Below, one piece after another: positions 7,667-15,808 of a stretch of DNA of 64,000 nt (its first letter is position 1; every line of letters starts with the position of its first letter). The stretch is from an uncultured Burkholderiales bacterium (GTDB taxonomy: Bacteria; Pseudomonadota; Gammaproteobacteria; Burkholderiales; Burkholderiaceae_C). The stretch lies in assembly GCA_903886485.1 (NCBI GenBank), contig CAISMH010000019.1, forward strand, positions 124,001 to 188,000, in the 5' to 3' direction. A program made the position numbers and the translations under genes. The notes beneath the pieces were generated by a model. It was not told the DNA's origin. It ran no database searches and saw only the letters and a program-made list of their open reading frames with translations.

Positions 7667-9334
7667 ATGCTGCATGAAGGACCTATCGCTGGAATCGCTG
7701 CGCATGGCGATTACGTGGCCACCGCTGGTTACGACAACAAATTAATTCTTTGGGACAACAAGACACGCCAAGCGCTTGCCCGAGGAACACACGACCATTT
7801 GGTCAACAACTGCGCATTCAGCGCAGATGGTCAATGGCTGGTCAGCGCCAGCAGTGATTACTCCGCACGTGTGTGGGCGCTGCCCTCGATGCGACTGCAA
7901 GCCGTCTTACCGGGTCATGGCGATGACGTGGACATGGCCGTGTTTGCACCCAACGATCAACTGATTGCGACGTGCGCACTCGATCGCTTGGTACGTATTT
8001 TTGATTTGCAAGGCCACTGCCTCACCACTTGCCAAGGTCACACGGGCAATGTGCTGTCACTGGCTTGGACACCGGACAGCCAGTACGTGGTGTCGACCAG
8101 CGTGGATGGAACCATCCGCACATGGGATGTGACATCCGGCCACGAAGTGCAAAAAAACGACCTCAAAGTTCGCACAGACAGCTTAGAGATTTCAAGCCAT
8201 GGCGTGATCTACGCCGGTGATGATTTGGGACGCATCGTCATCATTGACAAGGACAACACGCGCTTTGTCGATGCCCATGTCGCAGGCATCAAAAAAGTTG
8301 CACTCAACTCTCAGAAGGGTCATCTGGTGTGTCTCAGCTACGACCGCAGCATGAGCATCTGGAACGTGGCCAATGACCAAGCCCCCATAGAAATTGGACG
8401 TGCGGTGCTTCCTGAAACCATCTGGGCACGTGCGGCAACCATCTTGGAAGATGGTCGCGTGGCCACGGGCACATTTGGTGGCACGTACGCCATCTTTGAC
8501 GTGCAAACATCGACATGGGATTTGCAAGATGTCCATGCAGGCGCAGCCCTCAACGATGTGATCAACACCAACGGCCACACTTACTCGGTGGGCGATGCAG
8601 GCCAAGTCTTGAAAGACGGCCAGCGCATGGCCGACATGGGCAGTCTGTGCAATTTCTTGGTTGCGACAGGTGACCAAGTTTTCACCGGCGGACAAATGGG
8701 TCAACTGTTTGATGCCAACACCGCCGAAGTTTTATACACACACCACTCACCACTGAACTGCGCCACCGCCTTCAAGCATGCCCACAGCAACTTCATCGCT
8801 GTGGGCAGTTACACCGGTGAAGTCTTGGTGTTCAACGTCAACGGCAAAGCGACGCTGGTCAAAAACCTCAAGCTCTATGAAAACGCCATCAAGGGTCTGA
8901 GTTTCAGCGACGGCGTGATCTTCTCGGTCTGCGCCAACACCGATATTGCATGGCATCGCGTCAGCGATTGGTCTGTGGTTCAAAAAGTCAGTCGGGCGCA
9001 CGACAAAATCACCAACGATTGCTGCGCGATTGACGGCGACCAATTTGCCACCGTGAGCCGCGACCGCACACTGCGTATTTGGCGCGATGGCCGTGCAGAG
9101 GTCTATCCCAGCCCCCACCCTAACTCTGTCAAATGCATCAGCATCAGCGATGACAAGTCGCGCATCCTCACGGGCAGCTACGGCGGCACAGTGGCCATGT
9201 TTGACTTGACACAAAAGCGATGGACCAAATTTGAACGCCCCACGATGGCGGGTATTTCATCGATCACATGGGACCCCCAGGGGCAGTTTCTGGCCTCCAG
9301 CTACGACGGCCACATCTATCCCATTCATGCTTAA
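7667..9334 (+). CDS. WD40-repeat protein, probably two beta-propellers
   Basis: A 555-aa protein made almost wholly of WD40 blades, without signal peptide, kinase or protease domain. Blade ends are visible as LILWD, ARVWA, VRIFD, IRTWD, MSIWN, YAIFD, LRIWR and VAMFD, with GH/HD turns before them. The length fits about 12-14 blades, that is, two seven-bladed propellers in tandem. Such proteins are scaffolds for protein-protein contacts. Start ATG 7667 has AAAGAAAGG at 7652-7660; a TTG at 7643 is in frame but lies before this site. The gene is tightly placed between the repeat protein and the FGE-fold protein (17 bases), so it probably holds that complex together. Confidence 0.85.
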   Translation: MLHEGPIAGIAAHGDYVATAGYDNKLILWDNKTRQALARGTHDHLVNNCAFSADGQWLVSASSDYSARVWALPSMRLQAVLPGHGDDVDMAVFAPNDQLIATCALDRLVRIFDLQGHCLTTCQGHTGNVLSLAWTPDSQYVVSTSVDGTIRTWDVTSGHEVQKNDLKVRTDSLEISSHGVIYAGDDLGRIVIIDKDNTRFVDAHVAGIKKVALNSQKGHLVCLSYDRSMSIWNVANDQAPIEIGRAVLPETIWARAATILEDGRVATGTFGGTYAIFDVQTSTWDLQDVHAGAALNDVINTNGHTYSVGDAGQVLKDGQRMADMGSLCNFLVATGDQVFTGGQMGQLFDANTAEVLYTHHSPLNCATAFKHAHSNFIAVGSYTGEVLVFNVNGKATLVKNLKLYENAIKGLSFSDGVIFSVCANTDIAWHRVSDWSVVQKVSRAHDKITNDCCAIDGDQFATVSRDRTLRIWRDGRAEVYPSPHPNSVKCISISDDKSRILTGSYGGTVAMFDLTQKRWTKFERPTMAGISSITWDPQGQFLASSYDGHIYPIHA

Positions 9335-9351
9335 TTTTTGATTTCGAAATC

Positions 9352-10374
9352 ATGTCTACCCCGCCCACCTCTGATTGGCATTGGCCCGTTTTTGCAGAAA
9401 CCTTGTGCGGAACGATGACCGACCGTGAACGCTTGGGATTGCCTGCGCACTACGTCAAGGGCCGCCTCGATGCAGCAATTGCGAAGGCCTTTCAATCGCT
9501 GGAAGGCATCTCCAAGGCCTCGCTTGTGGCACAAGTCACCGCCAAGGAACGCACGCTGGCCGAGCGAATTGCGTGTGGCAACTTGTTGGCCCTTTTAGGC
9601 GACCCACGCATCGAAAAAGACAACCCTGCCATGGTTCGGATTGAGGGCGGCGATGTGGACATTGGTTTGCCCAAAGAGCAAGTCGAGGGCGTGATGCAAC
9701 GCTTTGATGGGTTGGGTCTGAACCGCATTTGGATTGACAAAGAATGCCCGCGCCATCGCGTGCACCTCGCGCCTTACAAACTGGCTGTTTATCCCGTCAC
9801 CAATGCCCAATACCAAGCGTTTTTGCTAGCCACCGGTTATTCGGAAATTCCCACCAGTTGGGACTTTCGACGCTACCCACAAGAGCGGTCCAACCACCCT
9901 GTTTACACGGTCACGCCACAAGCCGCCGACGCCTACGCCGCTTGGCTCGCTCAAAGAACAGGCCGTTCATTCAGACTGCCCACCGAGGCTGAATGGGAAT
10001 GGGCGGCAGCGGGGCCCGCCGCGCACGAGTTCCCTTGGGGACCACACTTTGATGCGAACCTTTGCAACACAGCGGAGTCGGGCATCTTCAACAGCACACC
10101 CGTTGGCGTGTTCGTGGGGGGTGAGTCACCGTTTGGCATCTCGGACATGGCGGGCAACGTCGAAGAGTACGTGGCGGACGCTTACCAAGCCTACCCCGAT
10201 GGCGACTATGTGAAAGACCACTTGGTGGACATTCACGGCGACTACCGCGTCGCGCGTGGTGGAAGCTTCGCCAGATTTCGGGACTTGGCACGCACACAAC
10301 GCAGACACGGCCACAACCCCAAATCACCCACCTATGCCATGGGCTTGCGCTTGGCCGAATCGATTGACATCTAA
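9352..10374 (+). CDS. FGE/SUMF1-fold protein lacking the FGE active-site cysteines
   Basis: A 340-aa protein whose residues about 95-335 form a formylglycine-generating-enzyme (SUMF1) fold: YPVTNAQYQAFL (147-158), RLPTEAEWEWAAAG (208-221), FPWG (227-230), DMAGNVEEYV (265-274) and RGGSF (302-306). True FGE needs a cysteine pair in the segment after RGGS; here that segment reads ARFRDLARTQRRHG, with no Cys. It also lacks the DinB-like iron-binding part of EgtB. It may therefore be a binding or scaffold domain, or a different iron enzyme. The first 90 residues are helical and unassigned. Start ATG 9352; it follows the WD40 gene by 17 bases and precedes the FMN reductase by 8. Confidence 0.8.
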   Translation: MSTPPTSDWHWPVFAETLCGTMTDRERLGLPAHYVKGRLDAAIAKAFQSLEGISKASLVAQVTAKERTLAERIACGNLLALLGDPRIEKDNPAMVRIEGGDVDIGLPKEQVEGVMQRFDGLGLNRIWIDKECPRHRVHLAPYKLAVYPVTNAQYQAFLLATGYSEIPTSWDFRRYPQERSNHPVYTVTPQAADAYAAWLAQRTGRSFRLPTEAEWEWAAAGPAAHEFPWGPHFDANLCNTAESGIFNSTPVGVFVGGESPFGISDMAGNVEEYVADAYQAYPDGDYVKDHLVDIHGDYRVARGGSFARFRDLARTQRRHGHNPKSPTYAMGLRLAESIDI

Positions 10375-10382
10375 CCCCCACC

Positions 10383-10967
10383 ATGACCCAACTTTTATTG
10401 TTATCTGGCAGCCAGCGTCAAGAATCATTCAACGCAAGATTGCTCAACCACCTTGCGCAACACGTGGAAGATTCATGCGGCCTCTTGACGGCGGCCCCCT
10501 TTGCGGAGTACCTGCCGATCTTCAACCAAGACCTCGAAAACGAACCCACCATTCGCGCGCAAGTGACCGAGTTGCATGCGGTGTTCATGGCTTGCGACGG
10601 CATTGTGGTCGCCAGCCCCGAGTACAACGGCCAACTCACACCGTATTTGAAAAACATCATCGACTGGGTGTCTCGCTTGGCCTACATCGACCCTGCGTTT
10701 GACAATCCATTTGTCGATAAACCTGTGTTGCTGTGCACCGCCTCCACAGGGGGGAGCGGGGGTGCCATGGGCATCCCGTCTGCACGCGCTTTGTTTGGCT
10801 ACGTCGGCGGCGTGGTGTTTGGTGAAACGATTTCTGTGCCGTTCGCCCATCAAGCATGGACCGACGCAGGTTACTTTTTTGAGGGTGATTTTGAAGACCA
10901 CCTGCAACACGTGATCCAGCGTTTTGCCAAACAAGCCCGCCACTTTCACGCAGACAAGCAAGGCTAA
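10383..10967 (+). CDS. NADPH-dependent FMN reductase family protein
   Basis: A 194-aa flavodoxin-fold oxidoreductase of the NADPH-dependent FMN reductase (ChrR/azoreductase-like) group. The N-terminal phosphate loop LLSGSQRQESFN and the later SPEYNGQLTPYLKNIIDW motif are the family hallmarks for FMN binding. It probably reduces quinones or supplies reduced flavin in the cytoplasm. The gene begins 8 bases after the FGE-fold gene and the ATP-grasp gene starts 7 bases after its stop, so it belongs to the same transcription unit. Its true substrate cannot be read from the sequence. Confidence 0.88.
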   Translation: MTQLLLLSGSQRQESFNARLLNHLAQHVEDSCGLLTAAPFAEYLPIFNQDLENEPTIRAQVTELHAVFMACDGIVVASPEYNGQLTPYLKNIIDWVSRLAYIDPAFDNPFVDKPVLLCTASTGGSGGAMGIPSARALFGYVGGVVFGETISVPFAHQAWTDAGYFFEGDFEDHLQHVIQRFAKQARHFHADKQG

Positions 10968-10974
10968 ACATCGC

Positions 10975-12213
10975 ATGGCGCACTTGCTCATCATCGAGTT
11001 GCCCGGCGGCAATGACAGCGACATCATTCAAGCAGCCCTCGACCGCGGGGACAGCTTCACATTCCTGACAGCCGACTTCGCCCTGTACCAACAGCAACCC
11101 GCTGTTGAGGCGCTGCTCAAGCACGCCCACGCTTGCATCGAAGTTGTGGGCTTTGACATGGCCGAGGTTCAAGCGCAAGTGCTTGCGGCACATCTGGTGA
11201 CGCCTTTTGATGCATTGCTGTGCTTGCTCGACATTCGTTTGATTGAAGCGGCCACACTCGCCCAATGCTTGGGACTGAAGTACCTCAACCTCACCTCAGC
11301 CCAGCTGCTTCGTGACAAATTCAGCGTGCGCCAGCGCTTGCAAGCGCGTGGCATTGCACAACCCGCATTTGCCCTGGCCACCTCCAACGAAACCCTCAAA
11401 CAGGCCGTGACTCAGATCGGGCTGCCCGTGCTCATCAAACCCTCTGATGGCTATGGTTCTCATAACATCGTGGTGCTGGAGTTTGAAGAAGACTTAGCAC
11501 CGTGGATGTCGCCACTCGAAGACATGCTGCCCTCGCGTGCCGACTATGGCCTCGGCGTGAAAGCCAATGACCGTCTTTTGGTCGAGCAGTACATGCGGGG
11601 CGTCGTCATCGGCTGCGACACCCTGACACAAAACGGCCAACACCGCTTGTTGGGCGTGAATGAAAAACTTTTTTTTGAGCCGCCTTCGTTTGCCATTCGC
11701 GGTGGATGCTTCACGCCAAACCAAGGTCAGTTCACAGCCATTGAGGACTATGTGTTTGCCTTGCTGGATGCGGTCGATTTTGATTGCGGCGCAGCGCACA
11801 TTGAGCTGATGGTGCATCCAGATGGTTTGAGCCTGATTGAAATCAACCCTCGGTTGGTGGGCGCGAAGATTCCTCGCCTAATCAGCTTGGCTTGCAAACG
11901 CTCGGTTCACGCCGATTTGATTGATCTGCATCTCAACCGCGCCATTCCCCCCATCGAGAGCACCTCAGAAGTGGCCGTCACGCGATGGCTCACGGCTGAT
12001 CAAACCGCGACTTTGGCCAAGGTAGAACTGCCCACGACAGAGGATGCGCACATCCGTCTTGTTGAAATCTTGACCCCCATCGGAGCGGCCGTGCGCCCGC
12101 CAATGGAAAACGCAGACCGCATCGGCTACGTGATGAGCGCGGCACCCACACGCATCGCCGCAGAGAGCGCTGCGGAGAACTTCATCCAAGCGTCCGTGCT
12201 GGTCTACGCATGA
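10975..12213 (+). CDS. ATP-grasp ligase-like protein
   Basis: A 412-aa ATP-grasp enzyme. Residues about 108-300 form the ATP-binding part: RDKFSVRQRLQARGI, LPVLIKPSDGYGSHNI (the lysine and Gly-rich lid), VEQYMRGVVIGCD, and the metal-binding end HIELMVHPDGLSLIEINPR. Such enzymes join a carboxylate to an amine or thiol through an acyl-phosphate; relatives include D-Ala ligase, amino-acid ligases and peptide-modifying enzymes. The substrate here is unknown. Start ATG 10975, 7 bases after the FMN reductase. It is the last gene of the rightward block and meets the leftward ParA gene 9 bases later. It may act on the repeat protein at the head of the block; that is inference. Confidence 0.85.
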   Translation: MAHLLIIELPGGNDSDIIQAALDRGDSFTFLTADFALYQQQPAVEALLKHAHACIEVVGFDMAEVQAQVLAAHLVTPFDALLCLLDIRLIEAATLAQCLGLKYLNLTSAQLLRDKFSVRQRLQARGIAQPAFALATSNETLKQAVTQIGLPVLIKPSDGYGSHNIVVLEFEEDLAPWMSPLEDMLPSRADYGLGVKANDRLLVEQYMRGVVIGCDTLTQNGQHRLLGVNEKLFFEPPSFAIRGGCFTPNQGQFTAIEDYVFALLDAVDFDCGAAHIELMVHPDGLSLIEINPRLVGAKIPRLISLACKRSVHADLIDLHLNRAIPPIESTSEVAVTRWLTADQTATLAKVELPTTEDAHIRLVEILTPIGAAVRPPMENADRIGYVMSAAPTRIAAESAAENFIQASVLVYA

Positions 12214-12222
12214 ACCTTGCGC

Positions 12223-12849
12223 TCAATCGGCGTCTAGCCAATCGCAAATAGGGGCCCACTGCTCCAAGTCCTTTTGGACCTTCGAAGGCGTGATGTCGAA
12301 CATCGACAAACCGTGCGCGGCCATGTGTAAGTAGTATTGGGTGTCGCGTAAATACCCCAGCACAGGGACGGGCAGAGACTCGATGAATTGGCGCAAATTC
12401 CCAGCCGAAATCGTGCGCGAATCGACGCGATTGCCCACCACCGCGACTTGGGTCGGCAAGCGCGCCGTGATTTGTACCAATTGAATCAAAAACCCGTTGG
12501 TGGCTTGCATGTCAAACACGCTGGGCATCACAGGCACGATCACTTTGTCAGCCCGCTCAATCACCTCTTGCAAGCGCCAGCCGCTGATGCCCCCCGGCGT
12601 ATCAATCACCACATGGGTGGTGCCCTGCGGGGGTTTGGCGGTGAGCACCAAGTCCGGTTGGTACTCCCAAGTCGTGATGGGTGGCAGCGTTTCGGGTCGC
12701 TGGCTGAGCCAAAACTTGGAAGACTGCTGCGTATCGGCATCGCCCAGCATGACCCGGTGTCCTTGCGATGCAAAGTAGCCCGCTATTTGGGTGGACATGG
12801 TGGATTTACCCGCCCCGCCTTTGGGGTTCGCAACGACAACAACTTTCAT
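12223..12849 (-). CDS. ParA/MinD-like ATPase
   Basis: A 208-aa ParA-family ATPase. The deviant Walker A motif KGGAGKST is at residues 10-17, and LGDADTQQSSKFWL and VVIDTPGG (Walker B) follow. No ParB or parS-like gene is nearby, and the short form lacks an N-terminal DNA-binding domain, so it more likely places a protein cargo than a plasmid. It is divergent from a bactofilin gene (12994) with a 144-base gap, and the pairing suggests, but does not prove, that it positions the bactofilin or the cell-pole structure bound to it. A second small ParA with the same DxDTxxSSxxWL pattern lies at 58507. Confidence 0.88.
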   Translation of the reverse strand: MKVVVVANPKGGAGKSTMSTQIAGYFASQGHRVMLGDADTQQSSKFWLSQRPETLPPITTWEYQPDLVLTAKPPQGTTHVVIDTPGGISGWRLQEVIERADKVIVPVMPSVFDMQATNGFLIQLVQITARLPTQVAVVGNRVDSRTISAGNLRQFIESLPVPVLGYLRDTQYYLHMAAHGLSMFDITPSKVQKDLEQWAPICDWLDAD

Positions 12850-12993
12850 GGCTGGTTTGATTTTTTAGAGGGATTTCAATCCGAAGAGGCAGTCAATACA
12901 CAACAAGGCGTACGCCATGAAGTGTATTCATTTGTAAAAATTGACAATAAACATCTAAACTTACACAAGTTGATTTTTTTGAAAGACCCATCC

Positions 12994-13320
12994 ATGAGTG
13001 AAGGCACCAAAGACAAAAGCATCTTCATCGGCACCGGCGTGGTGTTCAAAGGCTCTATCCATGCGCCGAATCAAGCCATCATTTCGGGCACCGTGGATGG
13101 TGATTTAGTGGCCCGCGACGTGCTGATTGGTGCGGCGGGTGTGGTCACGGGCACCACCGAAGCCGACTTCATCGACGTCAAAGGCGAATTGAACCAATCC
13201 ATCACCAGCAAAAACATGCTCATCGTGCGCGCCACCGGCAAAGTCACGGGCGATGTCACCTACGGTGAAATTGAAATTGAGCGCGGCGGAAAAATCAAAG
13301 GCAATATGAAACAGGTGTGA
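12994..13320 (+). CDS. bactofilin family cytoskeletal protein
   Basis: A 108-aa bactofilin. These proteins polymerise without nucleotide into filaments from a beta-helix, often at the membrane or poles. The repeating short strands are visible: FIGTGVVFKGSIHAP, AIISGTVDGDL, VLIGAAGVVTG, MLIVRATGKVTGDV, IEIERGGKIKG. There is no membrane helix. Start ATG 12994 is set by the start of the conserved domain; the open frame reaches far upstream but those residues are not coding. A TTGACA at 12941-12946 may be part of the promoter. It faces the ParA gene and is followed by tonB. Confidence 0.88.
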   Translation: MSEGTKDKSIFIGTGVVFKGSIHAPNQAIISGTVDGDLVARDVLIGAAGVVTGTTEADFIDVKGELNQSITSKNMLIVRATGKVTGDVTYGEIEIERGGKIKGNMKQV

Positions 13321-13413
13321 CACCCACACCCTGAGGATGAGGGCTAAGTACCTCATGCGTCGGGTCATGACGCAGCGCATCTAAAATGCGCGAAACTTTC
13401 AACATAGCCTCGT

Positions 13414-14034
13414 TTGTCTCACTCGCCTTCTTCAGTCGCTGCCGCCTCTCCTTACGCAGCACGCCAACGCTCCCCGCGCAAGCACCTGACTGGCATTGCG
13501 TGGGTGCTTGTGTTGCACCTTTTGCTGCTGTGGGCCATCACCTCTGGTTTAGCGCGTCAAGTGGTGCGCGTCACCGAAAACACGGTCGAAGCTGTCTTGA
13601 TGTCGGAGGCGCCCCCCCCAGCGCCGGTGCCACCGCCCAAAACGCCTCCCCCCAAGACACCTGCACCGCCCCCGCCTGTTCCGAGCACTGTCGCTACGAC
13701 CATCAGCCAACCCCCTGCCCCGCCAGCCGCTGCCGCACCCGCGACGCCCGCCGTGCGCATGGGCGCGGTCATCCAGCCCGGGGCGCACTGCGCCAAGCCT
13801 GACTACCCCAGCGCCTCGCGCCGCATGGAAGAAGAAGGCACGGTGACCGTGAAATTTTTGATTGGCGTGGATGGCCGCGTGTTGCAAGCGGACATCGAAA
13901 AAACCTCTGGCTTCGCCCGTTTGGACGAAGCCGCACGCAATGCGCTGTCGAAATGCCAGTTCCGCCCCGGCACCGTCGACGGCAAGCCCGAGCAAAGCTG
14001 GGCCAGCATCAAGTACACATGGCGCTTGGAATAA
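13414..14034 (+). CDS. tonB: TonB-family energy transducer (TTG start)
   Basis: Periplasm-spanning protein that carries energy from ExbB-ExbD to outer-membrane receptors. About 206 aa: an N-terminal membrane helix (IAWVLVLHLLLLWAI), a Pro-rich linker (PPPKTPPPKTPAPPPP) and a C-terminal TonB domain (YPSASRRMEEEGTVTVKF, then CQFRPGTVDG). No ATG lies in frame before the membrane helix; the best start is TTG 13414, with no clear Shine-Dalgarno site. A TAAAAT at 13382-13387 looks like a -10 box only 27 bases before it. exbB follows after 25 bases and two exbD genes after that, forming one operon. Confidence 0.85.
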   Translation: MSHSPSSVAAASPYAARQRSPRKHLTGIAWVLVLHLLLLWAITSGLARQVVRVTENTVEAVLMSEAPPPAPVPPPKTPPPKTPAPPPPVPSTVATTISQPPAPPAAAAPATPAVRMGAVIQPGAHCAKPDYPSASRRMEEEGTVTVKFLIGVDGRVLQADIEKTSGFARLDEAARNALSKCQFRPGTVDGKPEQSWASIKYTWRLE

Positions 14035-14059
14035 GCGCCGCACCCCCTAAAGGAAAACT

Positions 14060-14812
14060 ATGCACCCCCACACCTACACACGCGCCACTGCCGCACTCAC
14101 CACGCTGGCCTTCAGCGTCAGCGCCATCGCCGAAGAAGCGGTGGACAACCCCTACGGTTTGTCAGCGCTGTGGGCGCAAGGCGATGTGGTGGCCAAAGCC
14201 ACCTTGTTGATTTTGGTCATCATGAGCATGGGCAGTTGGTACGTCATCTTCGCCAAGCTGGCCGAGCAAAGCCGCGTCATGCGCTACGCCAAAACAGCAC
14301 AAGACAATTTTTGGAACGCAGGCCATGTGCGCCAAGGTGCCGATGGTTTAGAAATAGACAGCCCCTTTCGCTTCATCGCTGAAAAAGGCTTGGAGAGCGC
14401 AGGCAAGCACACCGGCTTGTTGGGCAACATCAACTTCAACGACTGGGTGACCATGAGCATCCAGCGTGCCATGAACAACGTGCAAAGCCGCATGCAAGAT
14501 GGTTTGGCCGTGCTCGCCACCGTGGGTTCGACCGCACCGTTCGTGGGGTTGTTTGGCACAGTCTGGGGCATTTACAACGCACTGGTGAAGATTGGCATGT
14601 CAGGCCAAGCCAGCATCGACAAAGTGGCGGGGCCTGTGGGTGAGTCCCTCATCATGACGGCCATTGGTTTGGCGGTGGCTGTGCCTGCGGTGTTGGGCTA
14701 CAACTGGTTGGTGCGTCGCAACAAAGTGGCGATGGAAGAAGTCCACGCCTTCGGCGCTGACTTGCACGCCGTGCTCTTGGGTTCTGCGGCTTCAGGCTCG
14801 GACGTCAAGTAA
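14060..14812 (+). CDS. exbB: ExbB-family proton channel protein
   Basis: Inner-membrane MotA/TolQ/ExbB protein, 250 aa, with a proton path that powers TonB. Three helices are seen: about residues 51-68 (TLLILVIMSMGSWYVIF), 155-177 (TVGSTAPFVGLFGTVWGIYNAL without its ends) and about 200-220. The first 25 residues resemble a cleavable signal sequence ending AIAEEA, common in this group. AAAGGAAAA precedes ATG 14060. It sits between tonB and two exbD genes. Confidence 0.93.
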   Translation: MHPHTYTRATAALTTLAFSVSAIAEEAVDNPYGLSALWAQGDVVAKATLLILVIMSMGSWYVIFAKLAEQSRVMRYAKTAQDNFWNAGHVRQGADGLEIDSPFRFIAEKGLESAGKHTGLLGNINFNDWVTMSIQRAMNNVQSRMQDGLAVLATVGSTAPFVGLFGTVWGIYNALVKIGMSGQASIDKVAGPVGESLIMTAIGLAVAVPAVLGYNWLVRRNKVAMEEVHAFGADLHAVLLGSAASGSDVK

Positions 14813-14815
14813 GCC

Positions 14816-15262
14816 ATGGCCATGCACCTAGGCCCCAGCGGGGGCGACGATGATTTGCTGACCACCATCAACACCACGCCTTTGGTGGATGTGATGTTGG
14901 TGTTGCTCATCATCTTCCTCATCACCATTCCGGTGGTCACCACCTCGGTGAAAGTGGAGTTACCCCACGAGGTGCAGCAGCCCCGTGAGACCAAGCCCGA
15001 CAACATCATCTTGTCGGTCAACGCGCAGGGTCAAGCCTTTCTGTATGACACGCCGGTGCGCAGCCATGCCGATCTGATCAAGCAACTGCAAACCTTGGCC
15101 GACAAGAAACCGCAACCGCAAGTGCAAATCCGCGGCGATGCCAAAACCGACTTCGAAGCTGTGGGTCGCGTGCTCTATGCCGCGCAAATGGCGGGCTTGA
15201 CCAAGGTGAAGTTCGTCACTGACCCGCAGGGGCAATCCACGGCTTCGCCGCAGGGGAACTGA
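14816..15262 (+). CDS. exbD: ExbD-family protein, first copy
   Basis: Biopolymer-transport partner of ExbB: short cytoplasmic start, one helix and a periplasmic domain, 148 aa. The helix LVDVMLVLLIIFLIT carries the proton-binding Asp in NTTPLVDV. Only 3 bases separate it from exbB. The next gene is a second ExbD of similar size but different sequence, so the complex may be mixed or the two may be used at different times. Confidence 0.93.
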   Translation: MAMHLGPSGGDDDLLTTINTTPLVDVMLVLLIIFLITIPVVTTSVKVELPHEVQQPRETKPDNIILSVNAQGQAFLYDTPVRSHADLIKQLQTLADKKPQPQVQIRGDAKTDFEAVGRVLYAAQMAGLTKVKFVTDPQGQSTASPQGN

Positions 15263-15264
15263 GC

Positions 15265-15699
15265 ATGGCGATGAACCTGACACCCTTGACCCCAAGCCAA
15301 GACGAACCTGAAGTCATGATGGACATCAACACCACGCCGTTGATCGACGTGATGTTGGTCTTGCTCATCATGCTCATCATCACCATCCCGATGCAGCTGC
15401 ACGCCATCAACCTCGACATGCCAGCCGGAAGCCCGCCGCCCACCAAGAAATCGAATGTGGTGCACATCGACGTGGACGCTCGCAGTGTGGTGAACTGGAA
15501 CGGCAAGCCTTTGGCTGACCGCGCCGCACTCGAGGCGCTGATGCAAGAAGCCACAGCCCAACAGCCGCAACCCGAGCTGCACATCAAAGCGCAAGCCAAA
15601 GCCAAGTACGAAGCGGTGGCCGCTGTATTGGCCAGCGCCCAACGCCAAGGCCTCACCAAAATTGGCATCGTCGGCACCGAGCAATTCGCCGGACCTTGA
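15265..15699 (+). CDS. exbD: ExbD-family protein, second copy
   Basis: A second 144-aa ExbD directly after the first, 2 bases apart. The conserved NTTPLIDVMLVLLIM with its Asp is intact, and the periplasmic domain (about 50-144) differs from that of the first copy. Tandem ExbD genes in a TonB operon occur in several Proteobacteria, where one copy may be needed for particular substrates. Last gene of the tonB operon. Confidence 0.92.
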   Translation: MAMNLTPLTPSQDEPEVMMDINTTPLIDVMLVLLIMLIITIPMQLHAINLDMPAGSPPPTKKSNVVHIDVDARSVVNWNGKPLADRAALEALMQEATAQQPQPELHIKAQAKAKYEAVAAVLASAQRQGLTKIGIVGTEQFAGP

Positions 15700-15808
15700 T
15701 GCGCCTCGGGTAAGTCCCCATCCAAATTCAGCCGGCATGTAGCCATGGTGACTTGAATGCGCGCCACCTATCGATAGGATGCGCCATCCCATCCAGTAGG
15801 AGCCATGC

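Noticed and set aside
9352..10374. FGE/C-type-lectin fold as target of a diversity-generating retroelement
   Set aside because: No reverse transcriptase, template repeat or variable repeat was seen in the window.
12388..12993. Open frame running into the bactofilin gene from upstream
   Set aside because: It overlaps the ParA gene on the other strand and reads as low-quality sequence; the bactofilin domain starts at ATG 12994.
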